Shown here: one piece after another, positions 21,736 to 31,260 of the stretch
How the letters are laid out: every line of letters begins with the position of its first letter
Numbering within the stretch: position 1 is the stretch's first letter
From: CAWCUZ01 sp963798795
GTDB lineage: Bacteria; Acidobacteriota; Vicinamibacteria; Vicinamibacterales; SCN-69-37
Reading direction: 5' to 3'
DNA: 64,000 bases
Assembly (NCBI GenBank): GCA_963798795.1
Contig: CAWCUZ010000006.1
Span: forward strand, 62,001 to 126,000
Notes under the pieces: generated by a model
What the model was told of the DNA's origin: nothing
Seen by the model: the letters and a program-made list of their open reading frames with translations, nothing else
Databases searched by the model: none
Translations under genes and position numbers: made by a program

Positions 21736-22057
21736 AAGATACGACATGCCTTCGGGCACGCTGGTCCTCCTGATTCTGCGCGTGCTCCAGTCCGGCCCGC
21801 TGCATGGATACGCGATCGCCCAGCGGATTCACGCCTTGTCCGCCGACGCCCTCCGGGTGGAAGAAGGCTCGTTGTATCCGGCCCTGCAGAACATTCTGCG
21901 CAAGGGCTGGGTCACGGCGACCTGGGGCACATCGGACACCAGCCGCAGGGTCCGGTGCTACAGGCTCACGCGACTCGGGACGAAACAACTCGACGCCGAA
22001 ACCTCCCGGTACGCGCGCCGGACGAAAGCCATTCAGACGATCCTGCGGGAAGCGTGA
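21725..22057 (+). CDS. PadR family transcriptional regulator
   Basis: 110 residues. The PadR core is complete: TLVLLILRVLQSGPLHGYAIAQRI, the recognition segment EEGSLYPALQNILRKGWV, the wing RRVRCYRLTRLGTKQLDAE, and a short C-terminal helix ending TILREA. The ATG at 21725 directly follows a good promoter; two further in-frame ATGs (21731, 21746) are possible starts. It is followed 13 bp later by the GTG of a permease gene, so it probably controls itself and that permease. Confidence 0.9.
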   Translation: MPMPRYDMPSGTLVLLILRVLQSGPLHGYAIAQRIHALSADALRVEEGSLYPALQNILRKGWVTATWGTSDTSRRVRCYRLTRLGTKQLDAETSRYARRTKAIQTILREA

Positions 22058-22070
22058 CGGGCGGACACCG

Positions 22071-24568
22071 GTGAGAGAATTCCTCCGTCGCCTGCATTAC
22101 CTGGTCAATCGTCGCCGCTTCGCCGCCCAGCTCGAGGACGAGATGGCGTTTCACCGCGAGATGGCGAACAAGGCCGGCGGCGTGCCCCTGGGCGATCCCC
22201 TGCGCCTGCGCGAAGATGCCCGTGAGGCCTGGGGGTTCATGTGGCTCGACCACCTCGGCCAGGATCTGCGCTACGCGGTCCGGACGATGCGCACGTCGCC
22301 GGGTTTCACGGCGGCCGCGGTGGCCGTGCTCGCCGTCGGTATTGGCGGCACGGTCGCGGCGTTTTCATCGTTCAACATGGTGGCCCTCCGTCCGCTGCCT
22401 GTCCGCGATCCTCAGACCATCCTGCGGTTCGGGCGGCACGCTCCGGGCCGTTTCGCGTCGAGCGTCCCGTACCCGGCCGTGGCGTTCTATCGCGAGCATG
22501 CGCGCACGCTCTCGGCCGTCCTCGCCATGACCGCATCGAGTGTGACCCTGGAAGGCGCCGGGAAACCGGCGAGCGCGTTCTTTGTGACCGGGAATTTCTT
22601 CGACGAGCTGGGTGCCCGCGCGGCGCAAGGCAGGCTCTTCGATGCGGGCGACGAACGATCCGATGCTCCGCCCGTCGTGGTGCTCGGGAGTCGCTACTGG
22701 GTCGATCACTTCGGCGCGGACCCTTCGGTGGTCGGTGCCGTCGTCCGGCTCGACGGCAGGGATGTCACGATCATCGGCGTCGTCGCTCGCGAGTTCCCGG
22801 GCCTGGCCGGCGACACGCCGGACTTCTGGGCGCCGGTCAGCCATCACGAGTACTTCGTTCACGGGAGCCATTTGCTGACCGACTTTTCGCAGGGGGTCGC
22901 GATGTGGGGACGCCTGAGTCCGGCGCGTCCCCGCAGATGGTCGAGGACGAGCTCGCGGGGCTCGCCGCAGAACTTCGGCGGCAATATCCGGAAGGCGTCT
23001 GGGAAGACGAGCGGCTGCTGAGCAGGCCCGGCGCTCGCCCGGAGCTGCTCGGGGCGGAGCCAGTGTTCGCTCTTGTCGGGTTTCTGGTCCTGCTGATTCT
23101 CGGCGTGGCGTGTGGAAACCTGGGCAGCCTGCTGCTCGCTCGGGGCGCGGCGCGCCGGCGTGAAATGGTGTTGCGCGCCGCCATCGGCGCCGGTCCTGGC
23201 CGGCTCGTTCGCCAACTGTTTACCGAGAGCCTCCTGCTGGCCTTGATGGGCTGCCTCGGGGGCCTGGTTCTGGGCTCGTTCGTGCTCGAGGGCGTCCTGG
23301 TATGGACCAGGGCGCCGGAGTGGCTGGATCCGACGCCCGACTGGCGCGTCGCGACGTTCGCCGTGGCCGTCGGCCTGCTGTCGGCGGTGCTCTTCGGACT
23401 GGCGCCCGCGCTTCAGACCGCGCGACAGAAACACAGGAGACTCTTCGGGCGGACGATGCTGATCGGCGTGCAGGTCGCGTCGAGCTGCGTGCTGCTCATC
23501 GTCGCCGGCCTCCTCGTGCGAGCGTCCGAACGCGCGAGGTCACTTGATCCGGGCTTCGAGTACAAGCAGGTCATCGTGATCGAGCCCTCGCTGGCCGAGC
23601 ACGGCTACAGCGCCGCCGGGGCTCGTGACTACCTTGGGGGCCTGGGTGAACGGCTTCGGAGCATCCCGGGGATCGAGGCGGTCAGTGTCACGTCGACGCC
23701 ACCACTCGGCGGCCGGACCATCACCGCCTTGCTTCAGGTCGCCGGGCGGCCCCTCACCGTGTACATCCATCAGGTCGACCCGCACTACTTGTCCACAATG
23801 AAGATCCCGCTCGTCCGCGGCCGGAACCTGAGCGATCGGAACGAACGGGACGTGGTCGTGAGCGAGTCGCTCGTCCAGAGGCAATGGCCGGACCGCGACC
23901 CGCTCGGCCAGTTGCTCACCATCGGAGGCGAGGCGCTCGCGGTGGTCGGGGTTGCCGGCAACGCCCGGTCGTTGGCGCTCGGGAATCCGACGGCGGTCGA
24001 GCTCTATCGGTTGGCGCGCGAGAACGAACTCAGCGGCCTGGCGGTTGTCGCGCGGACGGCCGGTCCCAGTGAAAACTGGGTCCCCGCCGTCGCCGCGGCC
24101 GCACGCGCCATCGATCCGGATCTCAAGCCGCCGATCGCGCTGCTGAAAAACGGGTACGACCAGAGCCTCAACGACCTTCGCAGCGGTGCCCTCGCGGTGA
24201 GCGCGCTGGGACTGATTGCGCTGTCCGTGGCATGCCTGGGCGTGGTGGGTCTGGTCGCCTACTCGGTTGCCGCGCGCACGAAGGAGATTGGAATCCGTCT
24301 GGCCCTGGGCGCTCGACTGCGTCACATCCTGAAGGCCCTGTCCAGGCAGTTCCTGGGGCCCGTGATCGGCGGGTTGCTGGCGGGCCTTCTCGGGGCTGCG
24401 GGGCTGGCCCAGCTGCTGCAACACCAGCTGTATGGCGTGAGCACACTCGACCCGCTCGCCTACCTCGCGGCCGTCGCTCTCTTCGTCATCGTCGTCGGCC
24501 TCGCGGCCCTGTGGCCGGCCACGCGTGCCCTTCGGGTCGATCCGCTGGTCACGCTTCGCTGCGACTGA
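22071..24568 (+). pseudogene. ADOP-family permease with a one-base frameshift
   Basis: The gene starts at a GTG at 22071 with a permease prefix domain (RRFAAQLEDEMAFHREMANKAGG), then a first membrane helix (AAAVAVLAVGIGGTVAAF) and a MacB-type periplasmic domain. The frame is continuous to about 22914. From about 22928 the homologous protein continues in the -1 frame (QMVEDELAGLAAEL..., then FtsX segments and a complete second module ending RALRVDPLVTLRCD). The change corresponds to one lost base in a CCGGCGCG stretch. Both halves are otherwise well preserved, so this is either a recent null mutation or a sequence error. It pairs with the PadR gene 13 bp upstream. Confidence 0.85.
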
Positions 24569-24577
24569 GAGTGGGTG

Positions 24578-27295
24578 TCAGTCGAGGCGCAGCGCGGCTA
24601 TCGGATCGACGCGAAGGGCGCGGCGGGCGGGGCCGAGCGATGCCGCGAGACCGGCAAGCAGCAGCGCGGCGGCGACCCCGAGGTAGACCGTCGGGTCGTG
24701 CGGAGGCGCGTTGAAGAGGAACGCGCGCACCGTGCGTTCGAGGAGGACGGCGGCGGCCAGGCCTGGCACCAGGCCGGCCACCAGCAACCGGACGGCGCCG
24801 CGCAAAACCATGGACAGGATCCCGGCCGGCCTGGCGCCGAGCACCACGCGGACGCCGATTTCCCGACGGCGCTGCGCCACCATGAAGGCCATCAGTCCGT
24901 ACAATCCGACCGAGGCGATGACGACCGCCACCGATCCGAACAGCACCAGGATGATCATGTTGAACTTCCGCTGCTCGAGCAGCCCGGCATAGCGGGCCTC
25001 CAAGAACTTCGGCGCGCCGACCACGGCACCGGGCATGGCGTCGGAAATGGCCGCACCGACCGCGGGCGCGAGTGTCGCCGGATCCCCGGCCGCGCGGACC
25101 ATCAGCTCCGGTCTGATACGGGAGCTCTGCGCGAGCGGAATGAACATCTCGGGCGTCAGGTCGGTCTCCGGGCCATGCCAGCGCATCGCCCGGACGACGC
25201 CGACAATCGTTCGCGCGTAGTCTTCGATCAGGATCGATTCGCCGATCGGGTCACGCGAACCGAAGTAACGCCTGGCCGCCTCGTCGTCCAGGACGACTAC
25301 GGGCGCGGCGCCCAGCGTATCGGCGCCCGAAATCCAGCGCCCCCGCGCGAGCGTGCCGCGCAGCACCTCCAGGTACGCGCAATCGACGGACCGCACCACG
25401 GCCTCGTCGTCGCCGGTGAACGGCGGCGTCTGCCGGTCGGCGTGCTGGATCTTCGCGGTCATCCAGCTCCCGGCGAGCGGCAGGCCGCCCTGCGTCGCGG
25501 CAGCCGCGGCGACGCCGGGAATCGCCCGAATCCGATCGAGCGCGTCCGCCACCTGGACCTGAACACCGAGCGCCGCGTCGCGTGCTTCCGGCGTCGAGGG
25601 CGGGGTGATCTGCCGCGAGTCGATCACGGTGCCGAGAAACGACGCGACGTGACGGGGATCGAAACCGAGGTCGATGGAGGTCACGCGCACGAAGCTGGCG
25701 AAGAAGAGGCCGGAGCCCGACAGCAGCACGACGGCGAGCGCGACTTCGGCGATGACGAGCGCCGCGCGCAGGCGCCGACTCGCCCGGTCGCCGGAATGCC
25801 CGCGTCCGCTCTGGCCAAGCAGCGTCACCACGTCGGGTCGTGACGCCTGGACGGCCGGAATCGTGCCGAACGCCACACCGGTGACGAGCGCGGCGAGCAC
25901 CGAGAAGGTCAACACGCGCAGGTCCAGCGCCACCGAGGCGAGCCGGGGCACGGTGGCTGGCAGCGTGGTCCGGAGCAGATCCACGCCCCAGATGGCGAGA
26001 CAGACGCCGCCAACCGTGCCGAGCAGCGTGAGCAACAGGCTCTCGACGAACAGCGATCGCGCGAGATCCGCTCGGCTCGCACCGAGCGCGGTCCGCATCG
26101 CGAGTTCGGGTCCGCGGACGACGGATCGCGCGAGGAGCAGGTTCGCGGCGTTGAGGCAGGCCATGAGCACCAGGAGCGAGACGGCGCCCAGGAGCAGCAG
26201 CATCCAGGAGCGTACGGACGCGCCGACGATGGCGTCCTGGAGTCTCCGGACCGACACACCGCGGTCGCGGAACCAGGCCGGGTACTCCGCCGCGAGCGCA
26301 TCGCGCAGGTTCAGCATGTGCGCCGAGGCGGCCTCCGCGGTCACGCCGCGCTGCAGCCGCGCGATGACCGACAGATTGAACAGGCGACTCCGGCCGCGCG
26401 TGAGCAGATCGGAGGACGGGACGAACGGAACCCACACGTCGACCGGGCCATATGCGGCCGACGCGAGCGGGTACGAGAATTCCGGCGGCATCACGCCGAC
26501 GACCTGAAATGACGCGCCGGCCTTCGTCGCGATGGCGTGGCCGAGGACAGCCCGGTCCGCGTGAAACCGCCGCCGCCACAACCCGTCGCTCAGGATCGCC
26601 ACCGGCGAGGCGCCCGGACGTTCGTCAGCGGCGGTGAAGGCCCGGCCGAGCGCCGGCCGCGCGCGAAGGACGTCGAACAGGGACGCCGTGACGTGGTAGG
26701 TGCGAGGCCGGTCGCCGGGCGCGTCCGGATCGGAGAAGTCGTCGGCGCCGCCCGACACGGCGGCCATCTCCTCGAAGACGTCCTGCCGGACGCGCCAGTC
26801 GGCGTAGTTCTGGTACGCCGATGCCGTCGGGCTGCCGGTGGGCAGGTATGTCTCGGCGACCGACACGAGACGAGCGTCGTCCGGGAACGGCAAGCCGCGG
26901 AGGGCGACGGCATCCACGACGGAAAAGACCGCGGTGCCCGCGCCGATGCCGAGCGTGAGCACGGCGACGGCCGCAAGGGTCACGCCCGGCGAGGCCCAGA
27001 GGCCGCGCCAGCCGAAGCGCACGTCCTGGGCCAGGCGGCTGATCCAGCGGGACGGCGTCGGCCCGGCGGCGCGACGCGAATCAGCCTGAGTGCGCCGGTG
27101 CCGCCACGCGGCGCGAGCGGTGTCGATCACCGTGGAGGTCCAGAACCGCAATGGCCTGAGCGGCCCGGACCCGTACCTGGCGTGAGCCCGGTCTTCGCGA
27201 TAGAACGCCAACAGGTCCTCGCCGTAGCGCTCGCGGAACTCACGCGGATACAGCCGAACGAGCCAGGCGAACAGCCGCTCGCCGAAGGACCTCAT
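24578..27295 (-). CDS. ADOP-family ABC transporter permease
   Basis: Intact 905-residue protein from an ATG at 27295. It has an N-terminal prefix of the RLYPREFRERYGEDLLAFYRE type, a linker, then QDVRFGWRGLWASPG leading into the first membrane helix (AAVAVLTLGIGAGTAVFSVV). There are two MacB-periplasmic/FtsX modules, with RGPELAMRTALGASRADLARS and RRREIGVRVVLGARPAGILSM marking the FtsX coupling loops, and the usual end RRALRVDPIAALRLD. Such permeases resemble MacB/LolC but lack a fused or adjacent ATPase here; function and ATPase partner are unknown. The start overlaps the stop of the upstream PadR gene by 4 bp (ATGA). It ends only 9 bp from the convergent broken ADOP gene. Confidence 0.93.
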   Translation of the reverse strand: MRSFGERLFAWLVRLYPREFRERYGEDLLAFYREDRAHARYGSGPLRPLRFWTSTVIDTARAAWRHRRTQADSRRAAGPTPSRWISRLAQDVRFGWRGLWASPGVTLAAVAVLTLGIGAGTAVFSVVDAVALRGLPFPDDARLVSVAETYLPTGSPTASAYQNYADWRVRQDVFEEMAAVSGGADDFSDPDAPGDRPRTYHVTASLFDVLRARPALGRAFTAADERPGASPVAILSDGLWRRRFHADRAVLGHAIATKAGASFQVVGVMPPEFSYPLASAAYGPVDVWVPFVPSSDLLTRGRSRLFNLSVIARLQRGVTAEAASAHMLNLRDALAAEYPAWFRDRGVSVRRLQDAIVGASVRSWMLLLLGAVSLLVLMACLNAANLLLARSVVRGPELAMRTALGASRADLARSLFVESLLLTLLGTVGGVCLAIWGVDLLRTTLPATVPRLASVALDLRVLTFSVLAALVTGVAFGTIPAVQASRPDVVTLLGQSGRGHSGDRASRRLRAALVIAEVALAVVLLSGSGLFFASFVRVTSIDLGFDPRHVASFLGTVIDSRQITPPSTPEARDAALGVQVQVADALDRIRAIPGVAAAAATQGGLPLAGSWMTAKIQHADRQTPPFTGDDEAVVRSVDCAYLEVLRGTLARGRWISGADTLGAAPVVVLDDEAARRYFGSRDPIGESILIEDYARTIVGVVRAMRWHGPETDLTPEMFIPLAQSSRIRPELMVRAAGDPATLAPAVGAAISDAMPGAVVGAPKFLEARYAGLLEQRKFNMIILVLFGSVAVVIASVGLYGLMAFMVAQRRREIGVRVVLGARPAGILSMVLRGAVRLLVAGLVPGLAAAVLLERTVRAFLFNAPPHDPTVYLGVAAALLLAGLAASLGPARRALRVDPIAALRLD

Positions 27296-27645
27296 GACCG
27301 GCTCGAGGGCAGGAAGCGCCGCGCGCGCGCGTAGGCGACCACGCGCTCGAGGCGGCGCAGGTGTTCGCGGACGGCGGCGCGGCCGGCCGGCAGAATCTGG
27401 TACGAGCGTCCCCGCCGTGCGTCGGACCGATTGCGCGCCGCCCGGAAGCCGGCAATCAGCCCCTCGCGCTCGAGCCGCTGGATGGCCTGGTAGAGTGTGC
27501 CGGATCCCAGTGAGATCTCGCCGGCCGTTCGCGCCTCGATGTCGAGCTTGATCCCGTAGCCGTGCTGCGGCCCGGCCATCAGCGACAGCAGCACCTCGAA
27601 GCCGATCGGCGTCGGAGCGGCGACGGGCTCGCGCGGCTCGGCCAC
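27292..27645 (-). CDS. PadR family transcriptional regulator
   Basis: 117 residues from a GTG at 27645. The PadR signature is clear: GFEVLLSLMAGPQHGYGIKLDI, then SGTLYQAIQRLEREGLIAGF and the wing RRGRSYQILPAGRAAVREH. Its stop overlaps the ATG of the following ADOP gene by 4 bp, so both are translated from one message. No ribosome site precedes the GTG. A promoter-like pair ends only 8 bp upstream, suggesting a leaderless transcript. The adjoining palindromes fit an autoregulated repressor. Confidence 0.9.
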   Translation of the reverse strand: MAEPREPVAAPTPIGFEVLLSLMAGPQHGYGIKLDIEARTAGEISLGSGTLYQAIQRLEREGLIAGFRAARNRSDARRGRSYQILPAGRAAVREHLRRLERVVAYARARRFLPSSRS

Positions 27646-27652
27646 GAGCCGG

Positions 27653-27687
27653 ACGATATGTCATTCATTGACATGTTGTCAATTGAC
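27653..27687 (-). promoter_or_regulatory. PadR promoter with ATGT-N9-ACAT operator
   Basis: On the minus strand, TTGACA (27682-27677) and TATCGT (27658-27653) are 18 bp apart. The spacer holds ATGTCA-N5-TGACAT (27658-27674), close to the ATGT/ACAT half-sites described for PadR proteins. A second perfect palindrome, GTCAATTGAC (27678-27687), covers the -35 box. Confidence 0.7.
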
Positions 27688-27792
27688 TGAACGGCGCAAG
27701 GGGCGCAATTCCGGGTCGCCCTTCGGATTGCGGTAGCTCCATCGCCATCAACACAATCGCCCAGCCCCATGGCGGCGAATGCCGGCTGCGCG

Positions 27793-28641
27793 TCAGCGAG
27801 CGACCACGATGTGAGCCGCGCTGCCGACACGCAGACGATCGCTCCGGCCCGAGAGGTACGTCGCGTTCAGCTCCGCCTCGGGCAGGTCGTGCACGTGGCG
27901 GTAGCCAAGCTCGTGGATCGCCGCGACAAGACGATCGGGTTCGAAGAAGCTGCGGAACGGCTCGCCGGCGGCCTCGACCCGCGCCGACAGCCTCTTCAAC
28001 GCGAAGCGGTGGGTCATCGACAGCAGGTGGGCCGGCACGCTGTAGTCGAAAATGACGGCGCCGCCGCCGGTCGCGAACGGCGCCATGGCGCGGAGTGTGG
28101 CGAACACGTCGGCGGCTTCGAGGTACGGCGCGACGCCCAGCCACGCGAACACCGCCGGCTCGCCCGGCCTGACGCCGGCGCCGATCAGCGCGTCCGCCAG
28201 TGGCTCGACGCCGAGGTCCACCGCGGCGAAACCGACGTCCGGCGGCACGGCGATGCCGGCTTCGGCAAGGCGCTTGTGCTTCCAGACCTGAGTGGCCGGG
28301 TGATCGACTTCGACGACGCGCACGCCCAGGTGCGGATTCCGGTACGCGAACGTATCGAGACCCGCGCCGAGCACGACGTATTGGCTGACGCCGTCGGCAA
28401 CGGCGCATGCGAGCGTGTCCTCGGCCACGCGGCTGCGGACAGCCATGAACGCGCGCAGGTACGACGCCAGCGGACCCCGTTCGAAACGGCGGGGATCCGC
28501 ACGCAGCTCCGACGCCAGCGGCTCGCCGAGAATCGGCAGGGCGAGCGGATCCTCGAGGACCAGCGGGCGATCCAGCAACTGGTGCGTCGCACGGCGGATC
28601 GCGACCCGTTCCGCCGTGCGGCTGGGACGCCCGGCAATCAC
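27793..28641 (-). CDS. Class I SAM-dependent methyltransferase (leucine carboxyl methyltransferase-like)
   Basis: About 282 residues from a GTG at 28641. The N-terminal segment AERVAIRRATHQLLDRPLVLEDPLAL and the SAM-binding strand VSQYVVLGAGLDTFAYRNP are characteristic of the PPM1/LCM-like bacterial methyltransferases (SAV2177-type). The acidic strand VRVVEVDHPATQVWKHKRL binds the SAM ribose, and FAWLGVAPYLEAADVFATL follows. Members modify small molecules, often polyketides, or protein carboxylates; the substrate here is unknown. It lies 28 bp downstream of the secreted hydrolase gene in the same direction, so co-transcription is likely. The frame extends to 28746, but that part overlaps the hydrolase gene. 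Confidence 0.87.
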   Translation of the reverse strand: MIAGRPSRTAERVAIRRATHQLLDRPLVLEDPLALPILGEPLASELRADPRRFERGPLASYLRAFMAVRSRVAEDTLACAVADGVSQYVVLGAGLDTFAYRNPHLGVRVVEVDHPATQVWKHKRLAEAGIAVPPDVGFAAVDLGVEPLADALIGAGVRPGEPAVFAWLGVAPYLEAADVFATLRAMAPFATGGGAVIFDYSVPAHLLSMTHRFALKRLSARVEAAGEPFRSFFEPDRLVAAIHELGYRHVHDLPEAELNATYLSGRSDRLRVGSAAHIVVAR

Positions 28642-28669
28642 GTCGTGCGAACCGCGCGGCCGCGCCGGA

Positions 28670-29608
28670 TCATCGGCCCGCGAGGCTCTGGCCCGAGACG
28701 ACCGTCTGCCACGCGCGCGCGATGCGCTCGGTCGGCAGCCAGACATTCGGCGTGCCTGGCGTGCCCGGCGCTGCCGCCGGCGCGTACGTGTGCGTCGCGA
28801 GGTCGCCGATGTAGCCGGGCCGGTCGGCCATCGACGTCAGCGGCTCGCCCGGACCGGCGCGGCGCAGCGGCAGGAGCTCCTCGAAGAACAGGGCGCCGAA
28901 ATCGCGCGACTGGCCGACGACGTGGGAGGCGCCGGGCTCCTGGGTCAGCGCCCACAACGCGCCGCCGCGGCGATTGACGGCGAAAAGCCCCGTGATCGTC
29001 TCGACGCGCGAGGCGAGGTCCTTTTCGCCGGTGAAGAGCAGCCCCGGCACCTCGCGCGCGGCGCGCGAAGCCAGCGCGGTGTAGTAGATGCCGCCTTTGT
29101 TCACGATGAACGCCGCCACGCGTTCGGGCTTCCAGTTCACGAATTCGTAGTTGAACTCGCCGCCGGCCGACATGCCCCAGAGAAACAGCGGCGCGTCAGC
29201 GAGCTCCGGGTGCCCTGACGATTTCGCGAACTTCGCCAGGACTTGAACCAGGGCGTCGCCACTGCCGCGCGACACGGCGACGTAGTCCTCGATGAAGCTC
29301 TGGTCGTGCCGTTTGTCGGTGAAGCGGCAGCCGACGAGCGCCAACGCGTGCTTCGTGGCGAACGCCTGCCAGAACGGATCGCCGGCCATGGGCCGGCCGT
29401 CTCCGTTCGAGCCGGGCACGAGCACGACGATCGCCCGGGTGCGCTCCACAGCCGCGGGAAGCCACAATCGGAACTCGGCTTTGTCGTAGTTTGCGCCGGG
29501 CGGCATCGCATCGTCGACGCTTGCGCCCGGGGGCGCCTGCCGGGCGCCGGTGGCGGCGGCGCACACTGTCATGAGGAAGACCGCCGCGGCGCGGCTCCGG
29601 TTGATCAT
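28670..29608 (-). CDS. Secreted alpha/beta hydrolase (PHB depolymerase/esterase-like)
   Basis: 312 residues with a signal peptide (RAAAVFLMTVCAAATGA). Alpha/beta-hydrolase features: the strand AIVVLVPGSNGDGRP with an oxyanion loop, the nucleophile elbow LFLWGMSAGGEFNYEF (Ser in G-M-S-A-G), GLLFTGEKD for the acidic residue, and a later ASHVVG for the histidine. It resembles extracellular esterase/PHB depolymerase-like proteins; the substrate is unknown. The ATG at 29608 is preceded by GAGG. Probably co-transcribed with the methyltransferase downstream. Confidence 0.82.
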   Translation of the reverse strand: MINRSRAAAVFLMTVCAAATGARQAPPGASVDDAMPPGANYDKAEFRLWLPAAVERTRAIVVLVPGSNGDGRPMAGDPFWQAFATKHALALVGCRFTDKRHDQSFIEDYVAVSRGSGDALVQVLAKFAKSSGHPELADAPLFLWGMSAGGEFNYEFVNWKPERVAAFIVNKGGIYYTALASRAAREVPGLLFTGEKDLASRVETITGLFAVNRRGGALWALTQEPGASHVVGQSRDFGALFFEELLPLRRAGPGEPLTSMADRPGYIGDLATHTYAPAAAPGTPGTPNVWLPTERIARAWQTVVSGQSLAGR

Positions 29609-29684
29609 CGGGTGATCCTCAGATTCTGGACTGTTGGTCGGGAACTGCCTGTGGCATGGGAAATACTAGTCCAAACGGCACCGC

Positions 29685-30434
29685 CTACTGCAGTTCCGCC
29701 CTGGCGAACCGTTCCAGCATCACCGCCTCGGACGGCGGCCGCTCGATCGACTGCGATGCGAAGGAGTCAGCCTGTGGATAGGGAGTCTTGCGTACCCGCT
29801 CCGCCGCACCTGCAAGGTCGTAGTCGGTATGGCGCAGCTCGACGCCCGGACCGAGCAGAAGCCAGTCGGCGCCGGGCCGGCCGAACGGCATACCCACGCT
29901 CCCGGCGTTCACGACGCGCGTGCCGCCGATGGTCCGATCGAACGGCATGTGCGTATGCCCGCACACGACCAGCGACACCCCGAGCCCGTCGAACAGCGGC
30001 CGCAGCCGATCCTCGGGCGTCAGGCGCGTGAAGATGTCGGTGTCGTTTCGCGGGGTCGCGTGACAGAACAGCACCGCGCCGAGACCAGGCACGTCGAACT
30101 GCCGCGTCGGCGGCCAGGAGACGATGAATCGGGCGAGGTTGTCGTCCAGTTCGCACGCCACCCAGCGCAACACGTCGTGGAACGCCGCCGGAACGCCGGT
30201 CGACGTCTGGCCGGCGCGGAACGACAACGTCTCGCGATCGCCGTTGCCGCGAATGAACGCTGTCGGGACGTCGAGGTTCCGCAGCGCAGCGAGCGTCTCG
30301 CGCGGCATCGGGCCGGGCAGCACGTCGCCGCCGATGACAACGCGATCGACACGCGCACGACGAACGTCGGCGAGCACGGCCTCGAGCGCCGGCAGGTTGC
30401 CGTGGATGTCGTACAGGGCGGCGAGGAGGTTCAC
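29685..30434 (-). CDS. Metallophosphoesterase (YfcE/MJ0936-like)
   Basis: 249 residues from a GTG at 30434. Calcineurin-like metal ligands are visible in order: DIHGNLPALEAVL, VVIGGDVLPGPMPRE, RGNGDRE, FCHATP and VCGHTHMPFDR, followed by NAGSVGMPFGRPGADW, which is typical of small bacterial phosphodiesterases. It presumably hydrolyses phosphodiesters or phosphomonoesters with two metals; the natural substrate is unknown. The GTG overlaps the stop of the upstream acetyltransferase gene (GTGA), so the two are translationally coupled. Confidence 0.9.
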   Translation of the reverse strand: MNLLAALYDIHGNLPALEAVLADVRRARVDRVVIGGDVLPGPMPRETLAALRNLDVPTAFIRGNGDRETLSFRAGQTSTGVPAAFHDVLRWVACELDDNLARFIVSWPPTRQFDVPGLGAVLFCHATPRNDTDIFTRLTPEDRLRPLFDGLGVSLVVCGHTHMPFDRTIGGTRVVNAGSVGMPFGRPGADWLLLGPGVELRHTDYDLAGAAERVRKTPYPQADSFASQSIERPPSEAVMLERFARAELQ

Positions 30435-30934
30435 TCCGGGACCCCGACCCGCGGCCCCCCGGCGCGCGCTGACGCGTGCGTGGCGGCATCGCGCAGCTCC
30501 TTGCGAAAGCAGCAGACCCGCGCCGTCTCCTCGAATCCGAGCGCCCGGTGCGCGGCAAGGGCCACCTCGTTGGCGACGAGCGCGTCGGACGCGAACTCCT
30601 CGCATCCCCGGTCGCGTGCCCACCGTTCTGCGGCCCGGACCAGGGCGGCGCCGACGCCGCGGCGCCGATGCGCCGGCTCGACGTACCATCCTTCGAGATA
30701 ACCCACGCGATCGGTGCGGCAACTGTCGACGATGTTGCGGATGGACAGCTCCGCGAAACCGACGGCAGCGCCGGCCTCATCGAAGGCGACCAGGACTTCC
30801 AGCGGCAGGCGCCGTTCACCCGCGAGGAATCGTTCAATGTCCGGCCGGTGCGCGGCAGGGTCGGCCGGCCAGAGCGCCACGCGCAGGCGCAGCCACTCTT
30901 CAGCGTCCGATGGGGTTACGGGGGCGATCCGCAT
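30431..30934 (-). CDS. GNAT acetyltransferase, aminoglycoside 6'-N-acetyltransferase-like
   Basis: 167 residues. It has the AAC(6')-type N-terminus (MRIAPVTPSDAEEWLRLRVALWP), the strand LEVLVAFDEAGAAVGFAELSIRN and the segment CRTDRVGYLEGWYVEPAHRRRGVGAALVRAAERWA with the acetyl-CoA pyrophosphate loop R-R-G-V-G. NEVALAAHRALGFEETARVCCFRK is also present. This order matches chromosomal AAC(6')-I enzymes, which acetylate aminoglycosides; resistance activity is inferred, not shown. It forms an operon with the metallophosphoesterase, whose start overlaps its stop. Confidence 0.82.
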   Translation of the reverse strand: MRIAPVTPSDAEEWLRLRVALWPADPAAHRPDIERFLAGERRLPLEVLVAFDEAGAAVGFAELSIRNIVDSCRTDRVGYLEGWYVEPAHRRRGVGAALVRAAERWARDRGCEEFASDALVANEVALAAHRALGFEETARVCCFRKELRDAATHASARAGGPRVGVPE

Positions 30935-30944
30935 GGGGAAGCGG

Positions 30945-31175
30945 TCACCTCAGCCGGATGCTCGAACCCGCGGGGCCGGTCGCCTTCAGATGCAGCAGCA
31001 CCCACAATCCGGCTGTGAGCTGCATCAGAATGGCCGGAATCAGCCACGGCACCAGAAAGGACGTGACCTCCAGTCCGGCGACGGCAAGTTTGGCGCGCAC
31101 CGATGGCCGGGGCTGCAGCGCGAACCGGATCGCCAGGTACACGCTCACGACGGTGAGGATGGCGCCGTCGTACAC
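30945..31175 (-). CDS. Small two-helix membrane protein
   Basis: 76 residues with two predicted membrane helices (AILTVVSVYLAIRFAL near the N-terminus and FLVPWLIPAILMQLTAGLWVLLHL in the middle) separated by a short basic loop. No family is recognised. It ends 10 bp before the acetyltransferase gene and could be the first gene of that operon. It is divergent from the TPR/DUF2914 gene. Confidence 0.55.
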   Translation of the reverse strand: MYDGAILTVVSVYLAIRFALQPRPSVRAKLAVAGLEVTSFLVPWLIPAILMQLTAGLWVLLHLKATGPAGSSIRLR

Positions 31176-31260
31176 GGGATCCAGAACTCATCATGACATC
31201 AGCCGGGGGATGGGACAAAAGCGTGATCCAATCGGAAAGCTGCGCTAGCCTTAGCGAAGC

